DNA of 9,924 bases from Bacteroidota bacterium (GCA_023393485.1 JAEWLD010000032.1:1-9924); one strand, 5' to 3'; numbered from the stretch's first letter, positions 1 to 7,141 are shown. Program-made: numbers and translations. Notes: generated from the sequence alone by a model not told the origin.

Positions 1-2
1 AT

Positions 3-509
3 TTCATCCTCGAATATATTCCGGTAAAAAAGCTGATTATTCTCGCCGTTTTAGGATTGATCGGCGGCATCGGGTTCATCGCGATCTGGATTTACTCGCG
101 CTCAAAACTCATCGCCAAGCTCAAGACAAAAGTCGCCGGACTGACCGAAGGCATCATGACCATTGTGCACATGGAAAAAAAATGGGCGTATCTGTTCCAT
201 TCATTTTTTATCTGGTTTACTTATATTTTGATGTTCCACATTACGGTTTATGCTTTGCCCGAGACCAGTGACATCAGCCTCGGCGCAATCATGATCGCCT
301 TTATTTTCGGCAGTTTGTCTATCGGGTTTACCAATAGCGGGTTTGGCGTCTATCCGTACCTGATTGCGAAAATCTTCCTTTTATACGGTGTTGTCCTAAC
401 CGTTGGCACAGCGTTCGGATGGCTGGTCTGGATTTCGCAAACCTTATTGATTATGGCGCTCGGTGTGCTTTCTTTTATCCTTTTGCCGGTTTTAAATCGT
501 AATAAATAA
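3..509 (+). CDS. Flippase-like LPG-synthase-TM family membrane protein (3' end, partial)
   Basis: The reading frame is already open at the left edge and runs 168 codons to TAA at 507-509, so the gene is 5'-truncated by the window; the in-frame TTG at 57 is not its real start. The visible part is strongly hydrophobic, with about four to five membrane segments (roughly residues 11-31, 63-84, 92-110, 119-137 and 139-164 of the fragment). The stretch TNSGFGVYP (110-118), followed by an AFGW..W..Q pattern, resembles the Gly-rich segment near the C-terminus of the lysylphosphatidylglycerol synthase TM / UPF0104 (YbhN, AglD) family. Members are inner-membrane proteins proposed to move lipids or lipid-linked intermediates; the substrate here is unknown. 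No soluble aminoacyl-transfer domain can be judged because the N-terminus is outside the window. Only 64 bp separate it from the next gene on the same strand. The family call is from pattern recognition; precise function is inference. Confidence 0.72.
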   Translation, partial: FILEYIPVKKLIILAVLGLIGGIGFIAIWIYSRSKLIAKLKTKVAGLTEGIMTIVHMEKKWAYLFHSFFIWFTYILMFHITVYALPETSDISLGAIMIAFIFGSLSIGFTNSGFGVYPYLIAKIFLLYGVVLTVGTAFGWLVWISQTLLIMALGVLSFILLPVLNRNK

Positions 510-573
510 TTTCATATATTGGCGTTCCCGAAATCTGGCCTTAGCTGGTATTCCCACATTTAAAGTCATTATT

Positions 574-1707
574 ATGAGACAGCTTCTTTTTTGGGCGATT
601 TGCCTTCTGAGCTTTTCGGCATTTTCACAAAAGATTACCGATACGATTCATTCGCAGAAACTCGACGAAGACCGCGTAATCCAACTCAGCATTCCGGAAA
701 ACTACAAGAAAAATCCGGGCAAGAAATATCCATTATTGGTATTGCTCGATGGCGATTATCTTTTTGATGCGTTTAACGGCGCGCTGAGCTACGGCGCCTA
801 TTGGGACGATTTGCCCGAAATGATCATCGTCGGGATCAATCAGGAAGGCACGCGCGACGAAGATTGTAAAATCGATCCCGAAACAGGATTGCCTGAAGGA
901 AAAGGCGAAAAATTCTTTGAATTCATTGGCGAAGTCGTCGCATCGGTTGAAAAACAATACCGGATTGCGCCGTTCAGGATGATTGCCGGGCACGATGTAA
1001 CAGCCGGTTTCATGAACCTGTATTTATACAAAGACCAGCCATTGTTCAACGCTTATATTTCAATGAGTCCTGAATTGTCACTCGATATGGAAACGCGCGT
1101 TCCCGACAGGCTTGCCACAATCCAGACGCCGTTATTTTACTATCATTCTACTGCCGATGGCGACATGAAGAAAATGGCCGACCGCATTCGCACTTTCGAT
1201 TCCAATGCAAAAAAAATCAGTAAGTCCAATTTGAGCTATCACTTTGACGAATTCAAAGGCGCGTCGCATTATTCGCTGGTTTTGCATTCGATCCCGAGCG
1301 CATTGTATCATTTTTTCGCGGTCTATCAGCCGATTTCGACAACTGAATTCAATGAGAAAATTGTCAAGCTTAATTCAGGCTACGTTGATTATCTGGTTCA
1401 GAAATACGACATGCTCGAAAAAGTGCTCGGCATGAAAATGCAGATTCGCGTCAATGATTTCAAGGCGATCGAAGCCGCAATCCTCAAAAACAAAAAGTAT
1501 GAGGAATTTGACAAGTTGTCTGACCTGGCCCGCAAAAGCTATCCAAAGGCAATGCTCGCAGATTACCAACTCGGCCAGATGTATGAAAAGCAAGGCGATT
1601 ACAAAAAAGCGGCAAAATATTATCAGGCGGCTTTCCAAAAAGAAGAAATCGGCGATTTGACCAAGGATTTGATGTTGGAGAAGGCGGATGAGATGAAGGG
1701 AATGTGA
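574..1707 (+). CDS. Secreted alpha/beta-hydrolase (esterase D-like) with C-terminal TPR, Ser-to-Asp at nucleophile
   Basis: 377 residues starting at ATG 574, with a typical signal peptide (residues 1-19, ending SAFSQ), so the product is exported, probably periplasmic. Residues about 30-250 follow the putative esterase (PF00756) pattern: LLVLLDGDYLFD (54-65), IIVGI (84-88), then the elbow IAGHDVTAG (137-145), a beta strand leading to SMSPE (163-167), and a His in ASHYS (H232) where the catalytic His is expected. D195 or D197 could be the acid. The elbow normally reads G-H-S-x-G-G; here D141 (codon 994-996, GAT) replaces the nucleophile Ser. Either the protein has lost esterase activity or it uses Asp as nucleophile, as haloalkane dehalogenases and epoxide hydrolases do. 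The C-terminus (about 324-357, with YQLGQMYEKQGDYKKAAKYY) looks like a TPR, suggesting a protein-binding role. Substrate unknown. Confidence 0.8.
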   Translation: MRQLLFWAICLLSFSAFSQKITDTIHSQKLDEDRVIQLSIPENYKKNPGKKYPLLVLLDGDYLFDAFNGALSYGAYWDDLPEMIIVGINQEGTRDEDCKIDPETGLPEGKGEKFFEFIGEVVASVEKQYRIAPFRMIAGHDVTAGFMNLYLYKDQPLFNAYISMSPELSLDMETRVPDRLATIQTPLFYYHSTADGDMKKMADRIRTFDSNAKKISKSNLSYHFDEFKGASHYSLVLHSIPSALYHFFAVYQPISTTEFNEKIVKLNSGYVDYLVQKYDMLEKVLGMKMQIRVNDFKAIEAAILKNKKYEEFDKLSDLARKSYPKAMLADYQLGQMYEKQGDYKKAAKYYQAAFQKEEIGDLTKDLMLEKADEMKGM

Positions 1708-1709
1708 TT

Positions 1710-1742
1710 AATTGATAATTGACAATTGATAATTGACAATTA
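1710..1742. repeat. 14-bp tandem repeat, inverted arm of the 22-bp palindromic motif
   Basis: The unit AATTGATAATTGAC occurs twice without mismatch (1710-1723 and 1724-1737) followed by the partial unit AATTA. The sub-segment 1720-1741 is the exact reverse complement of both 1846-1867 and 2049-2070 (22 bp). It begins three bases after the esterase stop codon, so it lies in that gene's 3' untranslated region and could pair with either downstream copy in RNA. Confidence 0.9.
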
Positions 1743-1796
1743 TGGACTCAGCTAACCGAGTCGAGCTTCAAATTCGCAGAAACTTTTTAGACTAAT

Positions 1797-1867
1797 TTGA
1801 CTTATGACTTTGGTTAAGCCGATTGTTTACAGATCGAACAAACCCAATTGTCAATTATCAATTGTCA
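1797..1867. repeat. Direct repeat copy 1 (with terminal 22-bp motif)
   Basis: Starting at TTGACTTATGACTTTGG, positions 1797-1856 match 1993-2052 with one mismatch (T at 1827 versus A at 2023), an offset of 196 bp. The copy ends in the 22-bp motif at 1846-1867, the inverse of 1720-1741. In the second copy a 7-bp unit (AATTGTC or a rotation of it) is present one additional time, so the copies differ by one short slippage event as well as the substitution. Confidence 0.9.
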
Positions 1868-1947
1868 GTTTTTGGATCAGCTAACTGGGTTTTGTTTCCA
1901 ATTAAAGACAGCGTATTACCTGTTGAAATAAATTTTAAAAAGCCTGT

Positions 1948-1973
1948 ATTGTCAATTTCAATCAACTGACAAT
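1948..1973. repeat. Short inverted repeat ATTGTCA/TGACAAT
   Basis: A perfect 7-bp stem (1948-1954 with 1967-1973) encloses a 12-base loop. It reuses the same ATTGTCA core as the larger repeats around it and has no T-tract after it, so it is more likely a degenerate relative of the repeat family than a terminator. Confidence 0.5.
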
Positions 1974-1992
1974 CACAAAATTATAAATCAAA

Positions 1993-2070
1993 TTGACTTA
2001 TGACTTTGGTTAAGCCGATTGTATACAGATCGAACAAACCCAATTGTCAATTGTCAATTATCAATTGTCA
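1993..2070. repeat. Direct repeat copy 2, abutting the radA start
   Basis: This is the second copy of the 60-bp repeat (1993-2052), continuing into the 22-bp motif at 2049-2070. It ends eight bases before the inferred radA start codon at 2079. If radA were started further upstream in frame, about 20 extra residues would be translated from this repeat, which argues against such a start. Confidence 0.9.
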
Positions 2071-2081
2071 ATTTAATTTTG
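2051..2081 (+). promoter_or_regulatory. Bacteroidota-type promoter match overlapping the radA start (doubtful)
   Basis: TTG at 2051-2053, a 20-base spacer and TAATTTTG at 2074-2081 match the Bacteroidota primary-sigma pattern TTG-N(about 20)-TAnnTTTG. However, the -7 element overlaps the inferred TTG start codon, so transcription from here would begin inside radA and before no usable start codon. It is therefore probably a chance match in AT-rich repeat sequence, or evidence that the start assignment should be tested. Confidence 0.2.
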
Positions 2082-3440
2082 TCAAAAATAAAGACTACCT
2101 TTTTCTGCCAAAACTGCGGCGCCCAATATTCCAAATGGCAAGGGCAATGCAACTCATGCAAAGAGTGGAACACGATTGCCGAGGAAATCATCCAGAAGGC
2201 CGAAAAAGTCTCGTGGAAACCAACCGATACATCGGCTAAAAAAGCAGCAAAGCCATTGCGCGTCAAGGAAATCGATTCAACGTCCGAAGTTCGGCTTGAC
2301 ACCCGCGACGGCGAACTCAACCGCGTTCTCGGCGGCGGCATTGTGCCCGGTTCGATGATCTTGCTCGGCGGCGAACCCGGAATCGGGAAAAGTACTTTGC
2401 TTTTGCAGATTTCGCTTCGGTTGCCATATAAAACGCTTTACGTTTCGGGCGAGGAAAGCCAGAAGCAAATCAAGATGCGCGCGGAAAGGATTACCTCGGC
2501 CGAAGACAATTGCTACATCCTGACCGAGACCAAAACCCAAAATATTTTCCGCCAAATCCAGGACATCGAGCCCGATGTTGTCATCATCGATTCGATCCAG
2601 ACGTTACATACCGATTACATTGAATCTGCCGCCGGAAGCATTTCGCAAATTCGCGAATGTACGGCCGAGCTGATCAAATTTGCCAAAGAAACCGGCGTTC
2701 CCGTAATCCTGATCGGGCACATCACCAAAGACGGCAACATCGCCGGGCCAAAGATTTTGGAACACATGGTCGACACTGTTTTGCAATTTGAAGGCGACCG
2801 GAATCACGTGTATAGAATTTTGCGTTCGCTCAAAAACCGTTTTGGCTCGACGGCCGAACTCGGGATTTACGAAATGCAGGGCAGCGGACTTCGCGAAGTA
2901 GCCAATCCGTCCGAAATTTTGATTTCACATCACGAAGAAAACCTGTCGGGAACTGCGATCGCCGCAACACTCGAAGGCATGCGCCCGCTGATGATTGAAA
3001 TCCAGGCGCTCGTCTCGACCGCTGTTTACGGCACGCCGCAACGCTCGACAACCGGCTACAATGCGAAACGACTCAACATGATTTTGGCCGTGCTCGAAAA
3101 GCGCGCGGGTTTTAGATTGGGAATGAAAGATGTTTTCCTCAACATTACCGGCGGAATTTCAGTCGACGATCCGGCGATTGACTTGGCTGTGGTCGCTGCA
3201 ATCCTGTCGTCGAACGAAGATATTCCGGTTGAAAAAGATTGTTGCTTTGCAGGCGAAGTCGGTTTGTCGGGTGAAATTCGTCCGGTAAACCGCGTCGACC
3301 AGCGAATTCTTGAGGCCGAAAAATTGGGTTTTGCGTCGATTTATGTTTCTAAGTACAACAAAATCACGGTGAAAAATACCGCAATCAAAATCAACCTCGT
3401 CTCGCGCATTGAAGATGTTGCCGCGGCCTTGTTCGGATAA
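2079..3440 (+). CDS. radA: DNA repair protein RadA (branch-migration ATPase)
   Basis: RadA helps RecA-mediated recombination by driving branch migration of recombination intermediates. From TTG 2079 the product is 453 residues, the usual RadA length. In order: a C4 zinc finger (C10, C13, C24, C27), a RecA-like ATPase with Walker A GEPGIGKS (98-105) and Walker B DVVIID (166-171), the RadA signature KNRFG (252-256), and a C-terminal Lon-protease-like domain from about 270 on. The start was chosen because SKIKTTFFCQNCG follows it directly, as in flavobacterial RadA from memory; the frame stays open upstream to TTG 2019, but those extra 20 residues come from the extragenic repeat. There is no Shine-Dalgarno sequence, which is normal in this phylum. 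The next gene starts 36 bp downstream on the same strand. Confidence 0.96.
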   Translation: MSKIKTTFFCQNCGAQYSKWQGQCNSCKEWNTIAEEIIQKAEKVSWKPTDTSAKKAAKPLRVKEIDSTSEVRLDTRDGELNRVLGGGIVPGSMILLGGEPGIGKSTLLLQISLRLPYKTLYVSGEESQKQIKMRAERITSAEDNCYILTETKTQNIFRQIQDIEPDVVIIDSIQTLHTDYIESAAGSISQIRECTAELIKFAKETGVPVILIGHITKDGNIAGPKILEHMVDTVLQFEGDRNHVYRILRSLKNRFGSTAELGIYEMQGSGLREVANPSEILISHHEENLSGTAIAATLEGMRPLMIEIQALVSTAVYGTPQRSTTGYNAKRLNMILAVLEKRAGFRLGMKDVFLNITGGISVDDPAIDLAVVAAILSSNEDIPVEKDCCFAGEVGLSGEIRPVNRVDQRILEAEKLGFASIYVSKYNKITVKNTAIKINLVSRIEDVAAALFG

Positions 3441-3451
3441 ACTTTTATCCG
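3434..3451 (+). other. Hairpin overlapping the radA stop codon
   Basis: CGGATAA-ACTT-TTATCCG is a perfect 7-bp stem with a four-base loop; its left arm contains the radA TAA (3438-3440). It is followed by TAAATTTAATTCC rather than a run of T, so it does not look like a full intrinsic terminator. It could protect the radA mRNA 3' end or partly uncouple radA from the glycosyltransferase gene that starts at 3477. Confidence 0.45.
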
Positions 3452-3476
3452 TAAATTTAATTCCGCAACACATCGA

Positions 3477-5456
3477 ATGAAAAAGAAAGCCAGACCCAGT
3501 ATAAAGCGCTTGGCGATGCGCGCACTTAAAATTGCCCTTGTCCTTGTAGCGCTTGTTGTTATCGGTTTTTTCGCCTTCCGGAACATGATTCTGGAAAAGG
3601 TGATTGCCAAGGTCAAAGACAAGGCGCAGACCGAATACAACAGTACGTTTTCGGTAAAGCAGGCCAAATTCCACGGGATTTCGGGCGTAGATCTGACCGA
3701 CGTTGCACTCGTGCCGAACAATGCCGATTCGCTTTTCCGTTTCCAGTCGATCAAAACCGATGTGAGCATGATGAAATTGCTCGTCGGCGATGTCCAACTC
3801 GAAGGCCTCGAACTTAAAAACGGATTTGTCCAGCTGGTAAAAAAAGACTCGATAAAGAATTTTGACGCGTTCATCAAAGGCGGAAAGGACACACTGGACG
3901 TCGAGACCACGTCAGACAAAAAAGACTACGCGCGCAAGATGTACCGCATCGTATCGCAACTGCTGAATCTTGTGCCGACAGACATGAAACTTGAAAATTT
4001 GTCCCTGCGAGTCAATGACAACGGCAAAAAAGCGTCGGTCAGCCTGCAGGAATTGAGCCTGAAAGACGAGCAACTCGAAACCTCTATCCGCGTCACTACC
4101 AATACATTTACCCAGCGCTGGCGAATCAAAGGCCTCGCAGATCCGCGCGACCGCAAGGCAGATCTCAAATTTTTCAACCTCGATACCGGTGCGATCCGAG
4201 TGCCGTATCTCGATGAGCGATATAATCTGAAAGCCGGTTTTGACTCAATCCGGGTCAATTTGTCAAAGCTTGAAATGAGCGGCGGAGAATTGCACGTTGA
4301 CGGTTTTGCCTCGATCGATGGCTTGCATATCGACCACAAGAAAATCGCGACCAAACCCGTTTACATCAACCGCGCGAGATTTGATTACAATTTGCTCTTC
4401 GGGCCTGATTTTATCAGGATTGACAGCACATCGACCGGAACGCTTGACAAACTAAAATTCCATCCGTTTGCCGAATACAACGTCGCCAAAGACACAACTT
4501 ATACGCTCAAAATCGACATCCCAAAAATGAAAGCGCAGGATTTCATCGCGTCGCTGCCCACTGGTTTGTTCCCGCATTTTGAAGGCATGGTTGCCGAAGG
4601 ATCGTTTGATTACAAGCTCGATTTCAAATACAACAAAAACAAGCCGCGGGACATTGTGCTGAACAGCACGCTCAACAAAGAAGGTCTTAAAATCATCAAA
4701 TACGGTCCGGCCGATCTTACCAAACTCAACGGCAGTTTCGTCTATCGCGCGATTGAAAATGGCAAACCCCAGCGACCGATCACTGTAGGCTACGGCCCGA
4801 ACTATACGCCGCTCAGCCATATTTCACCTTTTTTGCGGCATGCGGTTTTGACTTCCGAAGATCCGTCATTTTTCAGGCATAAAGGCTTTATCAATGAGGC
4901 GTTCAAGCAGTCGATCATCAAAAACATCAAGACCAAGAAATTTGCGCGCGGCGGCAGTACGATTTCGATGCAATTGGTCAAGAACGTATTTTTGACGCGA
5001 GAGAAAACGCTGTCGCGGAAACTCGAGGAAATTCTCTTGGTGTATGTGCTCGAAAACCAGCGCATCGCAACCAAGGAACGAATGCTCGAAGTCTATTTCA
5101 ACATCATAGAATGGGGTCCGAACGTTTACGGAATTGCCGAAGCCTCGCGGTTTTACTTCCAAAAACATCCGTCTGAATTATCGCTTAAGGAATGTTTGTT
5201 CCTTGCGTCGATCATTCCAAGCCCGAAACGGTTTATGTGGCAGTTTGACGACCATGGCGAGCTCCGCACCGCATACTCAAGACATCAGGAAAGACTGACC
5301 AAACTGATGTTCCAGCGCGGCATTCTGCACACCGAAGACACGCTTTACCAAATCAAAAAGCTATTGATTTCAGGGCCTGCGCGATCTTACATCAAGGTTC
5401 GCGACGAAGTCGAACTCGTCAAGCCCGATCCCGAAATGGACGAATTCGATTTTTAG
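3477..5456 (+). CDS. Membrane-anchored peptidoglycan glycosyltransferase (GT51) with large AsmA-like N-terminal region
   Basis: 659 residues. A basic N-terminus and one membrane helix (about 16-34) anchor it in the inner membrane with the rest in the periplasm. Residues about 50-440 are beta-rich with repeated 'leu-x-gly-leu-x-leu'-type strands, resembling AsmA/TamB-like proteins; this assignment is inference. Residues about 445-610 carry the GT51 transglycosylase motifs: LTSEDPSFFRHKG with catalytic Glu E461, GGSTISMQLVKN (from 492), RKLEEILLVYVLE, and KERMLEVYFNIIEWG with the second key Glu E538, then YGIAEASRFYF. These enzymes polymerise lipid II into glycan strands. No transpeptidase (penicillin-binding) domain follows, so it is monofunctional. 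It is far longer than a standard monofunctional MtgA (about 230-270 residues) because of the N-terminal region. The short distances to radA (36 bp) and the next gene (51 bp) suggest co-transcription. Confidence 0.88.
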   Translation: MKKKARPSIKRLAMRALKIALVLVALVVIGFFAFRNMILEKVIAKVKDKAQTEYNSTFSVKQAKFHGISGVDLTDVALVPNNADSLFRFQSIKTDVSMMKLLVGDVQLEGLELKNGFVQLVKKDSIKNFDAFIKGGKDTLDVETTSDKKDYARKMYRIVSQLLNLVPTDMKLENLSLRVNDNGKKASVSLQELSLKDEQLETSIRVTTNTFTQRWRIKGLADPRDRKADLKFFNLDTGAIRVPYLDERYNLKAGFDSIRVNLSKLEMSGGELHVDGFASIDGLHIDHKKIATKPVYINRARFDYNLLFGPDFIRIDSTSTGTLDKLKFHPFAEYNVAKDTTYTLKIDIPKMKAQDFIASLPTGLFPHFEGMVAEGSFDYKLDFKYNKNKPRDIVLNSTLNKEGLKIIKYGPADLTKLNGSFVYRAIENGKPQRPITVGYGPNYTPLSHISPFLRHAVLTSEDPSFFRHKGFINEAFKQSIIKNIKTKKFARGGSTISMQLVKNVFLTREKTLSRKLEEILLVYVLENQRIATKERMLEVYFNIIEWGPNVYGIAEASRFYFQKHPSELSLKECLFLASIIPSPKRFMWQFDDHGELRTAYSRHQERLTKLMFQRGILHTEDTLYQIKKLLISGPARSYIKVRDEVELVKPDPEMDEFDF

Positions 5457-5507
5457 CGGTTTCCAACTTTAGCTATCGGCTCATGCTCTGTCTTAAAAAA
5501 CACGATC

Positions 5508-7115
5508 ATGAGAAAAATTATTTTGCTGGGATTTTTGTTGCCGATTGCGGCGATTGCCCAAAAACCGGTTTTCACTACTGCCAAAATCAAATCGGCTACG
5601 ATTTACTACAATGCGGCCGAACTGAACCATTCCGCGAGCGTCAGCCTTCCGGCCGGAACCAGTGAAGTCGTCGTGAAGAACGTCGCCAATTATCTTACTG
5701 AAAGTACCGTCCAGATTGGTGCGCCGTCAAACGTGACGGTGTTGTCTGTCCAATACACCACGAGTTACATTTCTGAATTTGACACCGATGAAAATGCGCC
5801 CGAAATCAAAAAAGTGCGTGACAGTATTGCGCTCACGCAGAAAGAACTGATCAGGGCTCAGATTGAAAAAAGCGCGGCCAACAAGGCCATCGACGTGCTC
5901 GAGCGAAATATGCAAGTGGCCGGCGCCAACACCGGATTGAGTGTTGCCGAGTTGGAAAAACTCGTTGACTATAACAAGGCTAAACGCATTGAATTGGCCA
6001 ATACGATTACATCACTGCAGGAAAAAGAAACCAAACTCGGCGCGCTGATCCAAAACCTGAATGCGAGGCTTGAAGTCACCGCCGAAAGCGAAGAGAAAAC
6101 ATCCAACGGCAAGTTAATCCTTCAGGTGATGAACGCAACAGCAAGCAATGTTACATTTGACATCAACTATTTGACAAATACAGCGTCGTGGAAACCGTTT
6201 TACGACCTTCGCGCAGAAAATACAACCGCGCCGATCAATATGCTTTACAAAGCGCAAGTCACCCAGAACAGCGGCGTCGACTGGAAAAAAGTCAAACTCA
6301 CTTTGTCAAGCGGCTATCCGAACCAGAACAATCAGGCGCCAAAATTAAATCCGTGGTTTTTGAATTACCAATCTAACGTCTTATCGGAATTAGAAGGAAA
6401 AGTCAGCGGCGTCGAATTGGAGGAAGTCGTCGTCTCAGGCTATAGAAAAGAGAAAAAGTCGGTTAATTATGCGGCTACCACGATCCGCGCAGAGCAAATA
6501 ACGACTGCACTCACAGTCAACTTCGACATCGACATTCCATACGACATTCTGTCAAATGGCAAAGCGCACAGCGTCGCGCTCAAGGAAATCAAACTGCCTG
6601 CGCGCTTTAAGCATTATGCCGCACCGCGTCTGGACAAAGACGCATTTTTGATGGCGGAGATCGACGATTATTCTGCGTACAATCTTTTGCCTGGCGAAGC
6701 GAACATCATTTTTGAAGGCATGTACGTCGGCAAGACGATGATCAATCCGAATGAAACCTCAGACACGCTGTCATTGAGCATGGGCCGCGACAAACGGATT
6801 TCGATCAAGCGTGAAAAGATCGTTGAAAAATCGGAGACGAAATTCCTGTCGTCGAACAAAGAACAGACTTTCACTTATGACATCATCGTCCGCAACAACA
6901 AAAAAGAGGCGGTTGAACTAGGTCTTGACGATCAATTCCCGATCAGTTCAAACGATGAGGTCACGGTTGAACTGCTCGATTCGGGACGCGCCAAAATTGA
7001 CCGGGAAAAAGGAATGTTGCATTGGAATTTAACGCTGTCGCCGAACGAAACCAAAAAAATACGGATCAGCTATAAAGTCAAATCGCCCAAAAGCAAGGCA
7101 ATCGCAAACCTTTAA
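5508..7115 (+). CDS. MuiA-like DUF4140/DUF4139 protein with SusC-plug-like insert
   Basis: 535 residues with a signal peptide (1-18, ending IAAIAQ), so exported. Residues about 25-95 match the DUF4140 N-terminal beta domain, about 97-190 form a helical, coiled-coil-like region, and about 208-530 are DUF4139, marked by SWKPFYDLRAE (227-237), NSGVDWKKVKLTLSSG (254-269) and the KSKAIANL end. The family includes proteins annotated as mucoidy inhibitor A; its biochemical role is not established. Between the DUF4139 strands, residues about 291-335 contain LEGKVSGV (295-302) directly followed by LEEVVVSGY (304-312) and RKEKKSV. These resemble two signatures of SusC/RagA TonB-dependent receptor plugs, here in swapped order. 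No beta-barrel is present, so this is not a receptor. The gene is last in the same-strand run and is followed by a strong terminator. Confidence 0.86.
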   Translation: MRKIILLGFLLPIAAIAQKPVFTTAKIKSATIYYNAAELNHSASVSLPAGTSEVVVKNVANYLTESTVQIGAPSNVTVLSVQYTTSYISEFDTDENAPEIKKVRDSIALTQKELIRAQIEKSAANKAIDVLERNMQVAGANTGLSVAELEKLVDYNKAKRIELANTITSLQEKETKLGALIQNLNARLEVTAESEEKTSNGKLILQVMNATASNVTFDINYLTNTASWKPFYDLRAENTTAPINMLYKAQVTQNSGVDWKKVKLTLSSGYPNQNNQAPKLNPWFLNYQSNVLSELEGKVSGVELEEVVVSGYRKEKKSVNYAATTIRAEQITTALTVNFDIDIPYDILSNGKAHSVALKEIKLPARFKHYAAPRLDKDAFLMAEIDDYSAYNLLPGEANIIFEGMYVGKTMINPNETSDTLSLSMGRDKRISIKREKIVEKSETKFLSSNKEQTFTYDIIVRNNKKEAVELGLDDQFPISSNDEVTVELLDSGRAKIDREKGMLHWNLTLSPNETKKIRISYKVKSPKSKAIANL

Positions 7116-7119
7116 ACAG

Positions 7120-7141
7120 AGCATCTTCGGATGCTTTTTTT
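7120..7141 (+). terminator. Intrinsic terminator after the MuiA-like gene
   Basis: A perfect 6-bp stem, AGCATC with GATGCT (7120-7125 and 7130-7135), closes the stable tetraloop TTCG and runs straight into seven T (7135-7141). It starts five bases after the stop codon, and probably ends the radA-glycosyltransferase-muiA-like transcript. Confidence 0.9.

Larger units (their letters stand above)
1708..2078. other. Repeat-rich intergenic region upstream of radA
   Basis: This 371-bp stretch has no credible gene. It is AT-rich and built largely of repeated blocks: a 14-bp tandem repeat just after the esterase stop, the same motif inverted at 1846-1867 and again at 2049-2070, a 60-bp direct repeat (1797-1856 and 1993-2052), and a degenerate pair sharing CAGCTAAC (1749-1756 and about 1877-1884). 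A short open frame of 79 codons across its right end overlaps radA in another frame and is not convincing. The layout suggests a small non-coding extragenic element, partly duplicated, rather than a simple promoter spacer. Confidence 0.75.

Noticed and set aside
57..59. TTG at 57 as the start of the membrane protein
   Set aside because: The frame is open to the left edge and the residues before it continue a membrane-protein pattern, so the gene clearly begins upstream of the window.
1745..1762. GACTC/GAGTC hairpin as a terminator for the esterase gene
   Set aside because: The 5-bp stem with an 8-base loop lacks a following T-tract and its pairing is not kept in the related box near 1874-1890.
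1797..2070. Possible CRISPR array or attachment-site pair
   Set aside because: There are only two long direct copies, 196 bp apart, with no regular spacers and no cas, integrase or tRNA gene nearby; extragenic repeat duplication explains it better.
2000..2239. 79-codon plus-strand open frame spanning the repeat and the radA start
   Set aside because: It is translated partly from the repeat and partly from radA in the wrong frame, with no recognisable motif.
3159..3919. Two long overlapping minus-strand open frames (212 and 192 codons)
   Set aside because: They lie opposite radA and the glycosyltransferase gene, have no domain signature, and show the composition expected of an antisense shadow of coding sequence.
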